Positions 9,664-18,807 of a stretch of 50,385 nt of DNA are shown here, in pieces. The first letter of the stretch is position 1; each line of letters begins with the position of its first letter. The translations under genes and the position numbers were made by a program. The notes under the pieces are model-generated. The model was not told where the DNA came from. It worked only from the letters and a program-made list of their open reading frames with translations, and made no database searches. Origin of the DNA: Prevotellaceae bacterium (GTDB lineage: Bacteria > Bacteroidota > Bacteroidia > Bacteroidales > Bacteroidaceae); assembly GCA_028723525.1 (NCBI GenBank), contig JAQYET010000084.1:1-50385 (forward strand), read 5' to 3'.

Positions 9664-9774
9664 TCTTCGTTGTTTTTTGCAATCGCCGGCAAAAGTTTTC
9701 CGCGCCGCTGTCCGGGCTTAACCACAGCCTGTATGATGCCTTGCTCCGATGCGGCAAGGCATGACTCGCGATGT

Positions 9775-9862
9775 GATTTCGGCGAGATTGCAAAGTAAAA
9801 TCGCCGAAATTGGTTTGCAAAATCGGCGAAATTACTCGATAAAATCGGCGATTTTACGTTAC
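9775..9862 (-). repeat. Four-unit 22-bp palindromic repeat, copy A
   Basis: Four consecutive units with CGSCG cores beginning at 9780, 9802, 9824 and 9846, exactly 22 bp apart. Each unit has a near-palindrome close to AAWWTCGSCGAWWTT and a variable 7-base linker. The same structure occurs at 20263-20350 in the opposite orientation. It lies between the 3' end of the nitroreductase gene and the promoter of the leucine-rich-repeat gene. Confidence 0.85.
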
Positions 9863-9935
9863 AGGATATAACCTCTCTGAAAGCCGGAGGCTGCAAACCA
9901 TATAATGGAATGCTGCCTGTCGGGCTGTGTCTCCG

Positions 9936-10661
9936 TCACACCTTATGATAGAATTCCGACAGGGGCAGTCTGAAGCGGTCTCCTCTCACTCCGCCCTTTG
10001 CACGCACTCCGCAGGTTATAACCATGTTTATGCCGCAGTCGTAGGGCAGTTTCAGTGCCTTCTTCACCCTCAGACTGTCGAAGCCTTCGAGCGGACAGGT
10101 GTCGTAGCCCTGCTCACTCATTGCCAGCATGAAGGTCTGCGCTGCCAGAGCACAACTCTTGTGGACCACGGTCCGCATGTCTTGTTCCGATATCTGGCGT
10201 TTCACCGGGCGTTTCAGTCCTTTCAGTTGAACGACTGCTTTGCGGTAGAGTCCGAACAGTCCGCACAGCCTTTTATAGTTGTAGGGCATCAGTTTGTTGT
10301 AGTAGTCCTCCTGCATCGCAATGCGATGAGCCTTCCGCTCCTCGGGGCTATTTTGGTTAATCTCCTCTATGTTCGCCTTCAGCACTGCCTCGGCGTGGCT
10401 TTTCCAGCGGTCTTGTCGTGTCACAAACACCACTATCCGGCGTGCTGTGCGTGCCGAACCCTGCCCGAGGCATGCCGTTGCCAGCTGCTTCAGCACCTCC
10501 GGGTCGGTCACGTGGAAACATTCCCAAAGCTGCATGTTGGAACTTGTGGGAGCCAGCGTTGCAAGCCGTATGCACTCCTTCACCTTATCATCGTCGAGCG
10601 GTATTCCCGCGTCATACTGTCTCACGGCACGTCTGTGCTCTAATATCTCTCTTAATGACAT
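9936..10661 (-). CDS. Nitroreductase family protein
   Basis: A 241-residue FMN-dependent oxidoreductase of the nitroreductase family. The N-terminus has the family pattern (REILEHRRAVRQYD) and LAPTSSNMQLWECFHV, which lines the flavin site. The C-terminal part has CALAAQTFMLAMSEQGYDTCPLEGFD, matching the typical helix and Gly/Cys loop. Members reduce nitro compounds, quinones or flavins with NAD(P)H; the substrate cannot be read from sequence. The gene lies 29 bases downstream of the M16 peptidase gene on the same strand, so the two are probably co-transcribed. The length is within the normal range. Confidence 0.88.
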   Translation of the reverse strand: MSLREILEHRRAVRQYDAGIPLDDDKVKECIRLATLAPTSSNMQLWECFHVTDPEVLKQLATACLGQGSARTARRIVVFVTRQDRWKSHAEAVLKANIEEINQNSPEERKAHRIAMQEDYYNKLMPYNYKRLCGLFGLYRKAVVQLKGLKRPVKRQISEQDMRTVVHKSCALAAQTFMLAMSEQGYDTCPLEGFDSLRVKKALKLPYDCGINMVITCGVRAKGGVRGDRFRLPLSEFYHKV

Positions 10662-10690
10662 TGTTGTTTTGTTTTCTCTAAGGTCTGTTA

Positions 10691-11932
10691 CTATTTATAT
10701 ATCAGCGTTGTCATCCTCTCGGGAGCGAATATGTCGGCTGCCACTTGTTGGATTTCCTCCGCCGTAACGCTATCTATCTTGCGGAAAATGAGGTCGAGGT
10801 CGCGCTCGTATCCGTGGTGCAGGAAACTCTTTCCGAAGCTCAGTGCGAAGTTCTCCCGGTTGTCCGAAGCCACCCCGATCTGCCCTTTCAGCTGCCGTTT
10901 CGCCGCCGCGAGTTGTGCTGCCGACAGCGGTTTGCGGATGAAACGGTCGAGTTCGCGCCTCACTACAGCAAGACATTTTTTCACATCCGAGGGGTCGCAA
11001 CCGAAGTAGGTGCACCATATTCCGGTGTCGCCGTATGCCACCATCGAACTGTCAACGGCATATACGAGCCCGCGCCGCTCTCGAAGTGCGATGTTGAGCC
11101 GGGTGTTCATCCCCGGGCCGCCTATTATGTTGTTCATCAGATAGAGCACCCATCGGCGCGGGTCGGTGGCACAGTATGCCCTGCTGCCCACCATCACGTG
11201 CGACTGATGAGTGTTCTGCGACACGGTGAACGTGCCTGTGCGCGATGCCACTGTGCCCCCATTGTGCTCCGTCTGCACATCAGAGTTGCTCTTAGGCATG
11301 CTTGCCGAAAGCCGCTCAAGGGCGGTCTTATACTTTCTGAAGGAGTCGGGCGTCTGCTCTCCGCCGTGGATGAAGAACACCGCATTGTCGGGTCTGTAGT
11401 GGGTTCGGGTGAAACGCAGCGCGTCGTCAGACGAGAACTGCCTCACCCGTTCTGCCGTTCCGAGGATGTTATGACCAAGGGGATGACCGCCGAAAAGGAG
11501 GTTTTCAAACTCGTCGTAAATCAGTTCCGACGGCGAATCCTTGTAACTCTCTATCTCGTCGCATATCACCTCCTTCTCTTTTTCTATCTCCGCCTGCGGA
11601 TAGGTGCTATGAAACACCATGTCGGTGAGCAGATCAATGGCCTTAGTAGCGTGCTCCCGCATCACCGCAGCATAATAAACGGTGTCTTCTTTGTTTGTAA
11701 AGGCATTGATGTCGCCGCCCACCGACTCCAGTTCTTTTATTATCTTGAGCGAGCTGCGACGCTCCGTGCCCTTGAAAGTGACGTGCTCGCAGAAGTGGGC
11801 CAAGCCCTCCTCGCCCTCTTTTTCGTCGCGCGAACCGACCGCAATCCGGTAGCCGCAATAAACCACTTTCGATGCCGACGGAAGGTGTATTATACGTAGT
11901 CCGTTATCTAATGTATATGTATTATACTCCAT
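10691..11932 (-). CDS. M16 family (insulinase-like) zinc metallopeptidase
   Basis: A 413-residue peptidase of the pitrilysin/insulinase clan. The inverted zinc motif HxxEH is present as HFCEH (residues 46-50), and the downstream acidic ligand lies in EKEVICDEIESYKD. The later region GGPGMNTRLNIALRERRGLVYAVDS is the conserved C-terminal-half block. Length fits bacterial single-chain M16B enzymes similar to processing peptidase. ATG 11932 is chosen over ATG 11941 because the latter falls inside the -7 box of the minus-strand promoter. No signal peptide is seen, so it should be cytoplasmic. It is the first gene of a pair with the nitroreductase. Confidence 0.88.
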   Translation of the reverse strand: MEYNTYTLDNGLRIIHLPSASKVVYCGYRIAVGSRDEKEGEEGLAHFCEHVTFKGTERRSSLKIIKELESVGGDINAFTNKEDTVYYAAVMREHATKAIDLLTDMVFHSTYPQAEIEKEKEVICDEIESYKDSPSELIYDEFENLLFGGHPLGHNILGTAERVRQFSSDDALRFTRTHYRPDNAVFFIHGGEQTPDSFRKYKTALERLSASMPKSNSDVQTEHNGGTVASRTGTFTVSQNTHQSHVMVGSRAYCATDPRRWVLYLMNNIIGGPGMNTRLNIALRERRGLVYAVDSSMVAYGDTGIWCTYFGCDPSDVKKCLAVVRRELDRFIRKPLSAAQLAAAKRQLKGQIGVASDNRENFALSFGKSFLHHGYERDLDLIFRKIDSVTAEEIQQVAADIFAPERMTTLIYK

Positions 11933-11940
11933 TATGGGCA

Positions 11941-11948
11941 CAAAAATA
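11941..11948 (-). promoter_or_regulatory. -7 box of the M16 peptidase promoter
   Basis: On the minus strand this reads TATTTTTG, fitting TAnnTTTG. Transcription would start only a few bases before ATG 11932, so the mRNA would be nearly leaderless. No convincing -33 box is seen. Confidence 0.45.
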
Positions 11949-11976
11949 GTTCTTTTTTTTCACAAGAACTATTTTT
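11942..11976. promoter_or_regulatory. 13-bp inverted repeat between divergent promoters
   Basis: AAAAATAGTTCTT at 11942-11954 and AAGAACTATTTTT at 11964-11976 are perfect inverse copies, separated by nine bases. The repeat overlaps the minus-strand -7 box and ends four bases before the plus-strand -7 box. An operator for both divergent genes, or a transcript hairpin, is possible. Confidence 0.6.
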
Positions 11977-11980
11977 TTTG

Positions 11981-11988
11981 TAATTTTG
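11981..11988 (+). promoter_or_regulatory. -7 box of the FprA-like gene
   Basis: TAATTTTG fits TAnnTTTG and lies 28 bases before ATG 12016. The -33 position falls in the T-rich loop of the inverted repeat and has no exact TTTG. Confidence 0.5.
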
Positions 11989-12015
11989 TGGGCAGATAAA
12001 CAAAACGAGCATATA

Positions 12016-13233
12016 ATGAAAGAAATAAAAAGCAAAATATACTATGTCGGCGTCAACGACCGCAACAAGAACCTCTTCGAGGGTCTGTGGCCTCTGCCGG
12101 ACGGCGTAAGTTACAACTCTTATCTCATAGACGACGAGAAAGTGTGTGTCATCGACACCGTTGACATGGCATTCTTCGCGCAGTTTATTGAAAACATCCG
12201 CGAGGTGCTGGGCGACCGCAAGATAGACTATCTCGTGGTGAACCACATGGAGCCTGACCACAGCGGTTCGATAGCCTTGCTGAAGAAATACTACCCCGAG
12301 GTGCAGGTGGTGGGCAACAAGAAGACCTTCGGCATGCTCGCCGGCTTCTACGGACTTGGGAACGACGGCAACATCGAGGTTTGCAACGGCAACACTATCG
12401 ACCTCGGCGAATATCAACTCAAGTTTGTGCTCACCCCGATGGTGCACTGGCCCGAGACGATGGTAACTCTCTGCACCCCCATTCGCTCATCACTCACCCC
12501 TCAACCCTCCACCCTCTTCAGCGGCGATGCCTTCGGTTGCTTCGGTGCTTTGAACGGGGGCGTGATCGACTCGGAGATGAATTGCGACACTTTCTGGCTC
12601 GAAATGGTGCGCTACTACAGCAACATCGTGGGCAAGTATGGCACCCCGGTGCAGTCGGCACTCGGCAAACTCGCCAGCGTTGACATTGACTACATCTGCT
12701 CTACACACGGTCCGGTGTGGCACGAGCACATCGGTCGCGTCATGGCAGAGTACGACCGCATGAGCCGTTACGAAACAGAAGAGGGCATTGTGATTTGCTA
12801 CGGAACGATGTACGGCAACACCGAGCGCATGGCAGAGCATATCGCAGCAGCCGCTTCGAAAGCCGGGGTGAAGAACATCGTGATGTATAACGTTTCCAAA
12901 ACACACCATTCATACATCATCCGCGACGTGTTCCGCTACAGAGGGCTTATCGTCGGTGCCCCGACTTACAACACTGCGTTGTATCATGAAATGGATGTGC
13001 TGCTGTCCGAACTTGCCGGCAAGGATATCAAGAACCATCTCTTGGGCTGGTTCGGCTCACATGGCTGGGCGTCGAAAGCCGTCTGCAAGATACAGGAATG
13101 GAACGACAGTGCCCTGCATTTCGAACCCGTGGGCACACCGGTTGACATGAAACAGGCAATGACTCCGGAGGTGAAAGCCGGCTGCGAGGCACTCGGAAAG
13201 GCTATGGCAGAGCGTCTCATGGCAGCGAGATAA
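12016..13233 (+). CDS. FprA-type flavodiiron protein (A-type flavoprotein)
   Basis: A 405-residue protein. The N-terminal metallo-beta-lactamase-like domain carries the diiron ligands in [21 protein letters not shown] and HGPVWHEH. The C-terminal flavodoxin domain starts near residue 255 with [16 protein letters not shown], the FMN phosphate loop. Flavodiiron proteins reduce oxygen to water or nitric oxide to nitrous oxide and protect anaerobes from oxygen or NO. Between MVTLC and LFSGDAFG the protein has a segment of about 14 residues ([13 protein letters not shown]), longer than usual, encoded by a C-rich heptad-like DNA stretch. An in-frame TTG at 11986 lies inside the promoter and is rejected as the start. 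The gene is divergent from the M16 peptidase gene. Confidence 0.9.
   Translation: MKEIKSKIYYVGVNDRNKNLFEGLWPLPDGVSYNSYLIDDEKVCVIDTVDMAFFAQFIENIREVLGDRKIDYLVVNHMEPDHSGSIALLKKYYPEVQVVGNKKTFGMLAGFYGLGNDGNIEVCNGNTIDLGEYQLKFVLTPMVHWPETMVTLCTPIRSSLTPQPSTLFSGDAFGCFGALNGGVIDSEMNCDTFWLEMVRYYSNIVGKYGTPVQSALGKLASVDIDYICSTHGPVWHEHIGRVMAEYDRMSRYETEEGIVICYGTMYGNTERMAEHIAAAASKAGVKNIVMYNVSKTHHSYIIRDVFRYRGLIVGAPTYNTALYHEMDVLLSELAGKDIKNHLLGWFGSHGWASKAVCKIQEWNDSALHFEPVGTPVDMKQAMTPEVKAGCEALGKAMAERLMAAR
12490..12516 (+). repeat. C-rich heptad-like repeat inside the flavodiiron gene
   Basis: The DNA reads as imperfect 7-base steps of the type CTCACCC, CTCAACC, CTCCACC. It encodes part of an extra loop in the metallo-beta-lactamase-like domain and preserves the reading frame. 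Confidence 0.5.
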
Positions 13234-13247
13234 CCTTGCGAAACCAC

Positions 13248-14282
13248 ATGAGCGAGACTTTTGACATCAGACAACAGGAACTGCCGACTGCCGACAAGGA
13301 CTTCGAGAACGCACTGCGACCGCTGAAATTCTCAGACTTCAGCGGTCAGAAAGCTGTCGTGGAGAACCTTGAAGTGTTTGTGGAGGCAGCAAAATATCGC
13401 GGCGAACCGCTCGACCACACTCTTCTGCACGGTCCTCCGGGACTCGGAAAGACCACCCTGTCTAACATCATTGCCAACGAACTGGGTGTGGGATTTAAGA
13501 TAACGAGCGGTCCGGTGCTTGACCGTCCGGGCGACCTTGCAGGCATTCTCACCTCGCTTGAGCCGCGCGACGTGCTCTTCATCGACGAGATACACCGCCT
13601 GTCGCCTGTTGTCGAGGAGTATCTTTACTCCGCAATGGAGGACTATCGCATCGATATAATGATAGACAAGGGTCCTTCGGCCCGCTCGATACAGATAGAC
13701 CTCAACCCGTTTACGCTCGTCGGAGCAACCACACGCAGCGGAATGCTGACCGCACCGATGCGAGCACGCTTCGGCATAAACATGCACCTTGAGTATTACG
13801 AACCCGAAACGCTGATGAAGATTATCAAGCGCAGCGCGTCGATACTCAACGTTCCGATAAGCGACGAGGCGGCAATAGAGATTGCAAGACGGTCGCGCGG
13901 CACTCCGCGAATTGCCAATGCGCTGCTCCGAAGGGTGCGAGACTTCGCGCAGGTGAAGGGCACCGGGCGCATAGATACGCAGATTACGCACGTCGCTCTC
14001 ACCGCACTCAACATCGACCGGTATGGTCTTGACGAGATAGACAACAAGATACTGCTCACCATAATAGATAAGTTCAGGGGCGGTCCGGTGGGTCTTTCCA
14101 CCATTGCCACCGCCATCGGCGAAGACACCGGAACGATAGAGGAGGTTTACGAGCCGTTCCTCATCATGGAGGGCTTCATAAAACGCACCCCGCGTGGGCG
14201 CATGGCAACCGAACTGGCATACCGTCACTACGGCAGAAACCTGCACGGAAGCAATATCATACAACCCGACCTGTTCGGGTAA
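13248..14282 (+). CDS. ruvB: Holliday junction branch migration helicase RuvB
   Basis: A 344-residue AAA+ ATPase that drives Holliday junction branch migration with RuvA. Walker A is GPPGLGKTT (about residues 62-70), and Walker B is [10 protein letters not shown] followed by the RuvB-specific block [20 protein letters not shown]. Sensor regions [18 protein letters not shown] and the arginine-containing [20 protein letters not shown] are all present. The C-terminal winged-helix DNA-binding domain includes [28 protein letters not shown]. Length is normal. ATG 13248 is preferred to the in-frame TTG at 13236. It lies 14 bases after the flavodiiron gene, so read-through is likely. ruvA and ruvC are not in the window. 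Confidence 0.97.
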   Translation: MSETFDIRQQELPTADKDFENALRPLKFSDFSGQKAVVENLEVFVEAAKYRGEPLDHTLLHGPPGLGKTTLSNIIANELGVGFKITSGPVLDRPGDLAGILTSLEPRDVLFIDEIHRLSPVVEEYLYSAMEDYRIDIMIDKGPSARSIQIDLNPFTLVGATTRSGMLTAPMRARFGINMHLEYYEPETLMKIIKRSASILNVPISDEAAIEIARRSRGTPRIANALLRRVRDFAQVKGTGRIDTQITHVALTALNIDRYGLDEIDNKILLTIIDKFRGGPVGLSTIATAIGEDTGTIEEVYEPFLIMEGFIKRTPRGRMATELAYRHYGRNLHGSNIIQPDLFG

Positions 14283-14327
14283 TCCGCACACGGAAAGGGA
14301 TAACCGATAAACAACAGAATTGTAAAC

Positions 14328-15908
14328 ATGATGTTTAAAAGGCATTGTTTGGTGCTTATGCTGGCGCTGACAGGCATTGCGGCACAGGCACAACTTAAAA
14401 TAAACTTCTCCGGAGAACGCCCGGCGAACAAGTTGAAGATAGCAGAAGCGGCTGTCGCCAACCTCTATGTTGACTCCGTTGACGAGTCGGCATTAGTGGA
14501 GGGAGCCATTCGCGGAATGCTTAAAGAGCTCGACCCGCACAGCACTTACGCCACAGCCGCAGAGGTGAAGGCAATGAACGAACCGCTGCAGGGCAACTTT
14601 GAGGGCATAGGAGTGCAGTTCAACATCGTTGAAGACACGCTGCTCGTGATACAACCGGTGGTGAACGGGCCTTCAGAAAAGGTGGGAATAATGGCAGGCG
14701 ACCGCATAGTGAGCGTCAACGACACAACAATCGCGGGGGTGAAAATGCCGCGCAGCGACATCATGAAACGCCTGCGGGGTCCCAAGGGCACCGAGGTGAG
14801 GCTGGGAATAATACGCCGCGGAGCAGACGGAGTTATCCCTTTCACCGTAAAGCGGGACAAAATACCACTGCATACAGTCAACGCCGCCTACATGATTCGC
14901 CCCGGAGTGGGTTACATAAGGATAGAGAGTTTCGGCTCCACCACATACCGGGAGTTCATGGAAAAGGCACAAATGCTGGCAAACCAAGGCATGCGCGACC
15001 TCATTCTAGACCTGCAGGACAACGGCGGCGGATACCTTCAGGCGGCGGTGGACATAGCCGATGAATTCCTGAACGGGGGCGACCTGATTGTCTATACCGA
15101 AGGACGTGCGGTGAGAAGAATGGAGTATAAAGCCCGCGGAGGCGGCATAATGGCGTCGGGAAAGGTGGTGATATTGGTCAACGAACTCACAGCATCGGCA
15201 GCCGAGATAGTGTCGGGGGCTGTGCAGGACCAAGACAGAGGCACAATTGTGGGGCGTCGCACATTCGCCAAAGGACTCGTTCAAAGACCGGTGGAGTTCA
15301 GCGACGGCTCGATGATACGCCTCACCGTGGCCCACTACTACACCCCGTCGGGACGCTGCATACAGAAGCCTTACCGCAAGGGAGAGCCCGAAGAGTATGC
15401 TCTCGACTTTGAAAAAAGGCTCAAGCACGGTGAACTTACCAACCGCGACAGCATCCACTTCAACGACTCACTGCGCTATTACACACTGCGAAAACACCGC
15501 ACCGTGTATGGCGGCGGCGGTATAATGCCGGACATCTTCGTGCCGCTCGACACCCTGCAATACTCCTACTATCACCGCAAACTTGCCGCAAAGAACATCA
15601 TCATCAACTCTGCACTGAAGTATATCGACAACGAGCGCAAGTCGCTGAAGCGCAAATATGACAGTTTTGAGCAGTTTGAACGCTCGTTTGAAGTGCCGGA
15701 GCAACTGATTGACGGCATCGTGGCAGAGGGCGAAAAACAGGGAGTGAAGCCTAAGGACGACGAAGAACTGAAGCGCACCGCAGCCATGCTGCGCATCCAA
15801 CTGAAGGCTCTCGTGGCTCGCGACCTGTGGGACATGAACGAGTATTTCCGCATAATGAACGAGAACAGCGACATTGTGAAGGAGGGATTGAAAACGCTCG
15901 GACTCTGA
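14328..15908 (+). CDS. S41 family C-terminal processing peptidase
   Basis: A 526-residue protease with a signal peptide (cleavage near AQA-Q), so it acts in the periplasm. A PDZ domain spans about residues 85-180 (GNFEGIGVQFNIVEDTLLV, VGIMAGDRIVSVND). The peptidase core has DLQDNGGGYLQAAVDIADEF, the catalytic serine in ELTASAAEIVSGA and the catalytic lysine in RRTFAKGLVQ. Members cut the C-terminal tails of exported proteins, sometimes with a lipoprotein adaptor. The extended C-terminal region after about residue 380 is common in Bacteroidota homologues. It begins 45 bases after ruvB and ends 41 bases before ybeY, consistent with one transcription unit. Confidence 0.92.
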   Translation: MMFKRHCLVLMLALTGIAAQAQLKINFSGERPANKLKIAEAAVANLYVDSVDESALVEGAIRGMLKELDPHSTYATAAEVKAMNEPLQGNFEGIGVQFNIVEDTLLVIQPVVNGPSEKVGIMAGDRIVSVNDTTIAGVKMPRSDIMKRLRGPKGTEVRLGIIRRGADGVIPFTVKRDKIPLHTVNAAYMIRPGVGYIRIESFGSTTYREFMEKAQMLANQGMRDLILDLQDNGGGYLQAAVDIADEFLNGGDLIVYTEGRAVRRMEYKARGGGIMASGKVVILVNELTASAAEIVSGAVQDQDRGTIVGRRTFAKGLVQRPVEFSDGSMIRLTVAHYYTPSGRCIQKPYRKGEPEEYALDFEKRLKHGELTNRDSIHFNDSLRYYTLRKHRTVYGGGGIMPDIFVPLDTLQYSYYHRKLAAKNIIINSALKYIDNERKSLKRKYDSFEQFERSFEVPEQLIDGIVAEGEKQGVKPKDDEELKRTAAMLRIQLKALVARDLWDMNEYFRIMNENSDIVKEGLKTLGL

Positions 15909-15949
15909 AAACCGTCACGAGTTAATATTATATTAAGGTGTAGAAAAGC

Positions 15950-16360
15950 ATGATAACCTACAACACAGACGGCGTAAAGATGCCGGCGATAAAGAAAAGG
16001 CAGACCACGGCGTGGATAAAAGCCGTGGCAGGAGCCTACGGGAAGACCGTAGGCGACATAGGATATATGTTCGTCGGCGACGAGAGGATTATCGAAACAA
16101 ACCGCGAATACCTCGGTCACGACTACTACACCGACATCATCACTTTCGACTATTGCGACGGAGACACCATCAACGGCGACCTTGTGATAAGCCTCGACAC
16201 CGTGCGCAGCAACGCCGAACTGTTCGGAAAAGACTACGATGAGGAACTACACCGTGTGATAATCCACGGCATCCTCCACCTTTGCGGCATCAACGACAAA
16301 GGTCCGGGAGAACGAGAGATAATGGAAGCGGCAGAAAACAAGGCCCTCGCCATGCGCTGA
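15950..16360 (+). CDS. ybeY: rRNA maturation endoribonuclease YbeY
   Basis: A 136-residue UPF0054 protein. The zinc-binding signature is HRVIIHGILHLCGINDK, corresponding to the HGxLHLxGxD pattern; the third position is Asp in a Gly-Ile-Asn-Asp context, slightly different from the usual GYDH but common in Bacteroidota. YbeY processes the 3' end of 16S rRNA and supports ribosome quality control. The upstream block FVGDERIIETNREYLGHDYYTDIITFDY is typical. Length is slightly short but normal for this phylum. It is convergent with coaD, only five bases away, with no evident terminator between them. Confidence 0.9.
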   Translation: MITYNTDGVKMPAIKKRQTTAWIKAVAGAYGKTVGDIGYMFVGDERIIETNREYLGHDYYTDIITFDYCDGDTINGDLVISLDTVRSNAELFGKDYDEELHRVIIHGILHLCGINDKGPGEREIMEAAENKALAMR

Positions 16361-16365
16361 CGGCA

Positions 16366-16806
16366 TCAGGGGAGAAACTCACTCACATCCTTGCCGAAGT
16401 GTATCAGTTCGCGCACCATGCTCGAAGAAACGCTGTCATAGTGCGGGTCGGCATAGAGCAAGAGCGTCTCCACATCGCCCAGACGGCGGTTTATAACAGC
16501 CTGCTCGCGCTCATACTCAAAATCCTTTATGGTCCGCGCGCCCTTGATTATGAAGCGCGCACCCACGCGGTGGGCAAAATCCACGGTGAGATCGCCATAC
16601 GTCTGCACCTCTATTCGCGGCTCGTCCTTGTATATTTCCTTGATTCGGCGACACCGTTCCTCTGCCGATTGCATGTATTGCTTGCGCTCGTTCACCCCGA
16701 CTCCGATGATAATGCTGTCGAACATCGGCAGGGCGCGGTTCAAGATGTCGGCATGCCCGATGGTGAACGGGTCGAAACTGCCCACGAAAATACCCTTTCT
16801 ACTCAT
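16366..16806 (-). CDS. coaD: Phosphopantetheine adenylyltransferase
   Basis: A 146-residue nucleotidyltransferase that makes dephospho-CoA from phosphopantetheine and ATP, the fourth step of coenzyme A synthesis. The nucleotide-binding motif [14 protein letters not shown] (residues 9-22) contains the TxGH signature, and the second motif is [10 protein letters not shown], equivalent to the usual SSTx[19 protein letters not shown] is the substrate-binding block. Length is normal. The start overlaps the end of parE by eight bases, suggesting translational coupling in the parE-coaD unit. Confidence 0.95.
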   Translation of the reverse strand: MSRKGIFVGSFDPFTIGHADILNRALPMFDSIIIGVGVNERKQYMQSAEERCRRIKEIYKDEPRIEVQTYGDLTVDFAHRVGARFIIKGARTIKDFEYEREQAVINRRLGDVETLLLYADPHYDSVSSSMVRELIHFGKDVSEFLP

Positions 16807-18772
16807 ATCTGTCCTCCTCCGGGCGGTCTTCCTCCACCACCAAATTGTCTATAATGAAGTTCTGTCTTTCCATTGTGTTCTTGCCCATGTAGTATTCGAG
16901 CAGGCGTTGCACTTGGTCTGTCTTGTGCAGAGTGACCTGTTCGAGGCGCATGTCGGAGCCGATGAAACCGGCAAACTCGTCGGGCGAAATCTCACCCAAA
17001 CCCTTGAAGCGCGTTATCTCCGGGTCAGGTCCGAGGTCTTTTATAGCCTGCAGCCGCTCGTCTTCGCTGTAACAGTAGCGCGTGATATAGTCGTTTTTCT
17101 TCCCCGTAGTCTTGCTGTCTGCCTCCTCTATCACCGCCTTGTTCTTTATCTTTGCGCGCTTTGCCCTTACCCTGAATAGCGGCGTTTGCAACACATAGAC
17201 ATGCCCTTTCTTTATCAGTTCGGGGAAGAACTGCAGCAGGAAAGTGATTATGAGCAGGCGGATGTGCATGCCATCGACATCGGCATCGGTTGCCACAATC
17301 ACCTTGTTGTAGCGCAGCGAGTCGAGACCCTCCTCTATGTCGAGTGCAGCCTGCAGCAGATTGAACTCCTCGTTCTCATACACAACTTTCTTTGTAAGCC
17401 CGAAAGAGTTAAGAGGCTTGCCGCGAAGAGAGAACACCGCCTGTGTGTTCACGTCGCGACTCTTCGTTATGCTGCCGCTTGCAGAGTCGCCCTCGGTGAT
17501 GAATATGCACGACTCTTCCTTGCGGTCGTTCTTGGCGTCGCTGTAATGTATGCGGCAGTCGCGCAGTTTCCTGTTGTGCAGATTGGCTTTCTTGGCTCTT
17601 TCGCGGGCAAGTTTCGTGACTCCCGCCATTGCTTTTCGCTCCTTCTCGCTTTCCGAAATCTTCTGCAACATCTGCTCTGCGATGTCGGGGTTCTTATGCA
17701 GGAAGTTGTCAACCTCTGTCTTTATGAAGTCGCCGACATACTTGTTCACGCTCACACCATTCGGACTCATCGTGAGCGACCCGAGTTTAATCTTCGTCTG
17801 GCTCTCGAACATCGGCTCCTCCACATTCACCGCAATGGCAGCCACCATGCCGTTTCTGATGTCGCCATACTCGAAGTTCTTGTTTGCAAACTCCTTTATC
17901 GTGCGTGCTATATGCTCCTTGAACGCGCTCTGATGAGTGCCGCCCTGCGTGGTATGTTGTCCGTTTACGAAAGAGTGATACTCCTCTCCATACTGGTTGG
18001 TATGGGTGAAAGCAATCTCTATATCCTCGCCCTGAAGGTGGATTATGGGATAAAGTCCGTCGTTGGTCATGTTGTCTGTCAACAAGTCTTTCAGTCCGTT
18101 GCGGCTCTGTATCCTGCGCCCGTTATACATTATCGTGAGTCCGGTGTTCAGATAAGTATAGTTTCTGAGCATCGTTTCCACGAAGTCGTCGTGGAAACGA
18201 TAGTTCTTGAAGAGTGTCGGGTCGGGTTCGAAGAAGATGTAAGTGCCGTTCTCGTCTTGCGTCTTTTCGGTGCTGTCGTTCTGCATTTCGCCCTTTCTGA
18301 ACACCACCGAGCGCACCTTTCCGTCGCGATAGCTGCTCGCTTCGAAATGACTACTCAGTGCATTCACGGCCTTCACGCCCACTCCGTTGAGCCCGACGCT
18401 TTTCTTGAAAGCCTTAGAGTCATATTTTCCGCCGGTGTTCAGCACACTGACCGCCTCCACGAGTTTGCCTTGCGGGATGCCTCGGCCGTAGTCACGAACC
18501 GCCACCCGCAGCCCTTCCTCTATGTCAACCTCGATCCTTTTGCCGGCGTTCATCTTGAACTCGTCGATAGAGTTGTCGATAACCTCCTTCAGCAATACAT
18601 AGATGCCGTCTTCCGGCATCGACCCGTCGCCGAGTCTTCCGATATACATGCCGGGACGAGTGCGCACATGCTCCATGTCGGAGAGATGCTTGATGTTCTC
18701 CTCGTCATACTGCACTGTGCCGTCACCACCGATTGCCGGCACTTCGCCTTCCCTTATTTTCTCTTCCATCAT
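16799..18772 (-). CDS. parE: DNA topoisomerase IV subunit B
   Basis: A 657-residue type IIA topoisomerase B subunit. The GHKL ATPase domain includes [20 protein letters not shown] and [15 protein letters not shown]. The transducer domain includes [17 protein letters not shown]. The TOPRIM domain has EGDSASGS and [10 protein letters not shown]. With ParC it decatenates daughter chromosomes; parC is not in the window. The absence of a GyrB-specific insert, and the length, favour ParE over GyrB; the assignment of ParE over GyrB is the less certain part. Two start codons (18772, 18769) are adjacent. The gene lies 35 bases after the GNAT-like gene and overlaps coaD. Confidence 0.88.
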   Translation of the reverse strand: MMEEKIREGEVPAIGGDGTVQYDEENIKHLSDMEHVRTRPGMYIGRLGDGSMPEDGIYVLLKEVIDNSIDEFKMNAGKRIEVDIEEGLRVAVRDYGRGIPQGKLVEAVSVLNTGGKYDSKAFKKSVGLNGVGVKAVNALSSHFEASSYRDGKVRSVVFRKGEMQNDSTEKTQDENGTYIFFEPDPTLFKNYRFHDDFVETMLRNYTYLNTGLTIMYNGRRIQSRNGLKDLLTDNMTNDGLYPIIHLQGEDIEIAFTHTNQYGEEYHSFVNGQHTTQGGTHQSAFKEHIARTIKEFANKNFEYGDIRNGMVAAIAVNVEEPMFESQTKIKLGSLTMSPNGVSVNKYVGDFIKTEVDNFLHKNPDIAEQMLQKISESEKERKAMAGVTKLARERAKKANLHNRKLRDCRIHYSDAKNDRKEESCIFITEGDSASGSITKSRDVNTQAVFSLRGKPLNSFGLTKKVVYENEEFNLLQAALDIEEGLDSLRYNKVIVATDADVDGMHIRLLIITFLLQFFPELIKKGHVYVLQTPLFRVRAKRAKIKNKAVIEEADSKTTGKKNDYITRYCYSEDERLQAIKDLGPDPEITRFKGLGEISPDEFAGFIGSDMRLEQVTLHKTDQVQRLLEYYMGKNTMERQNFIIDNLVVEEDRPEEDRYE

Positions 18773-18807
18773 AGTTTCTCTTTATGCCCGCGTCAAGCGT
18801 TCTGCCG

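Larger units (their letters stand above)
9471..9935. other. Intergenic region with promoter and repeat array
   Basis: This 465-base gap holds the minus-strand promoter of the leucine-rich-repeat gene (9630-9663) and the four-unit 22-bp repeat at 9775-9862. Short open frames here come from the repeats and lack support. I see no RNA gene. Confidence 0.6.

Noticed and set aside
9525..9896. Short open frames across the intergenic region with peptide NFADFANQFRRF
   Set aside because: They arise from translation of the 22-bp palindromic repeats; similar peptides appear at the second repeat site in another context, so they are repeat artefacts.
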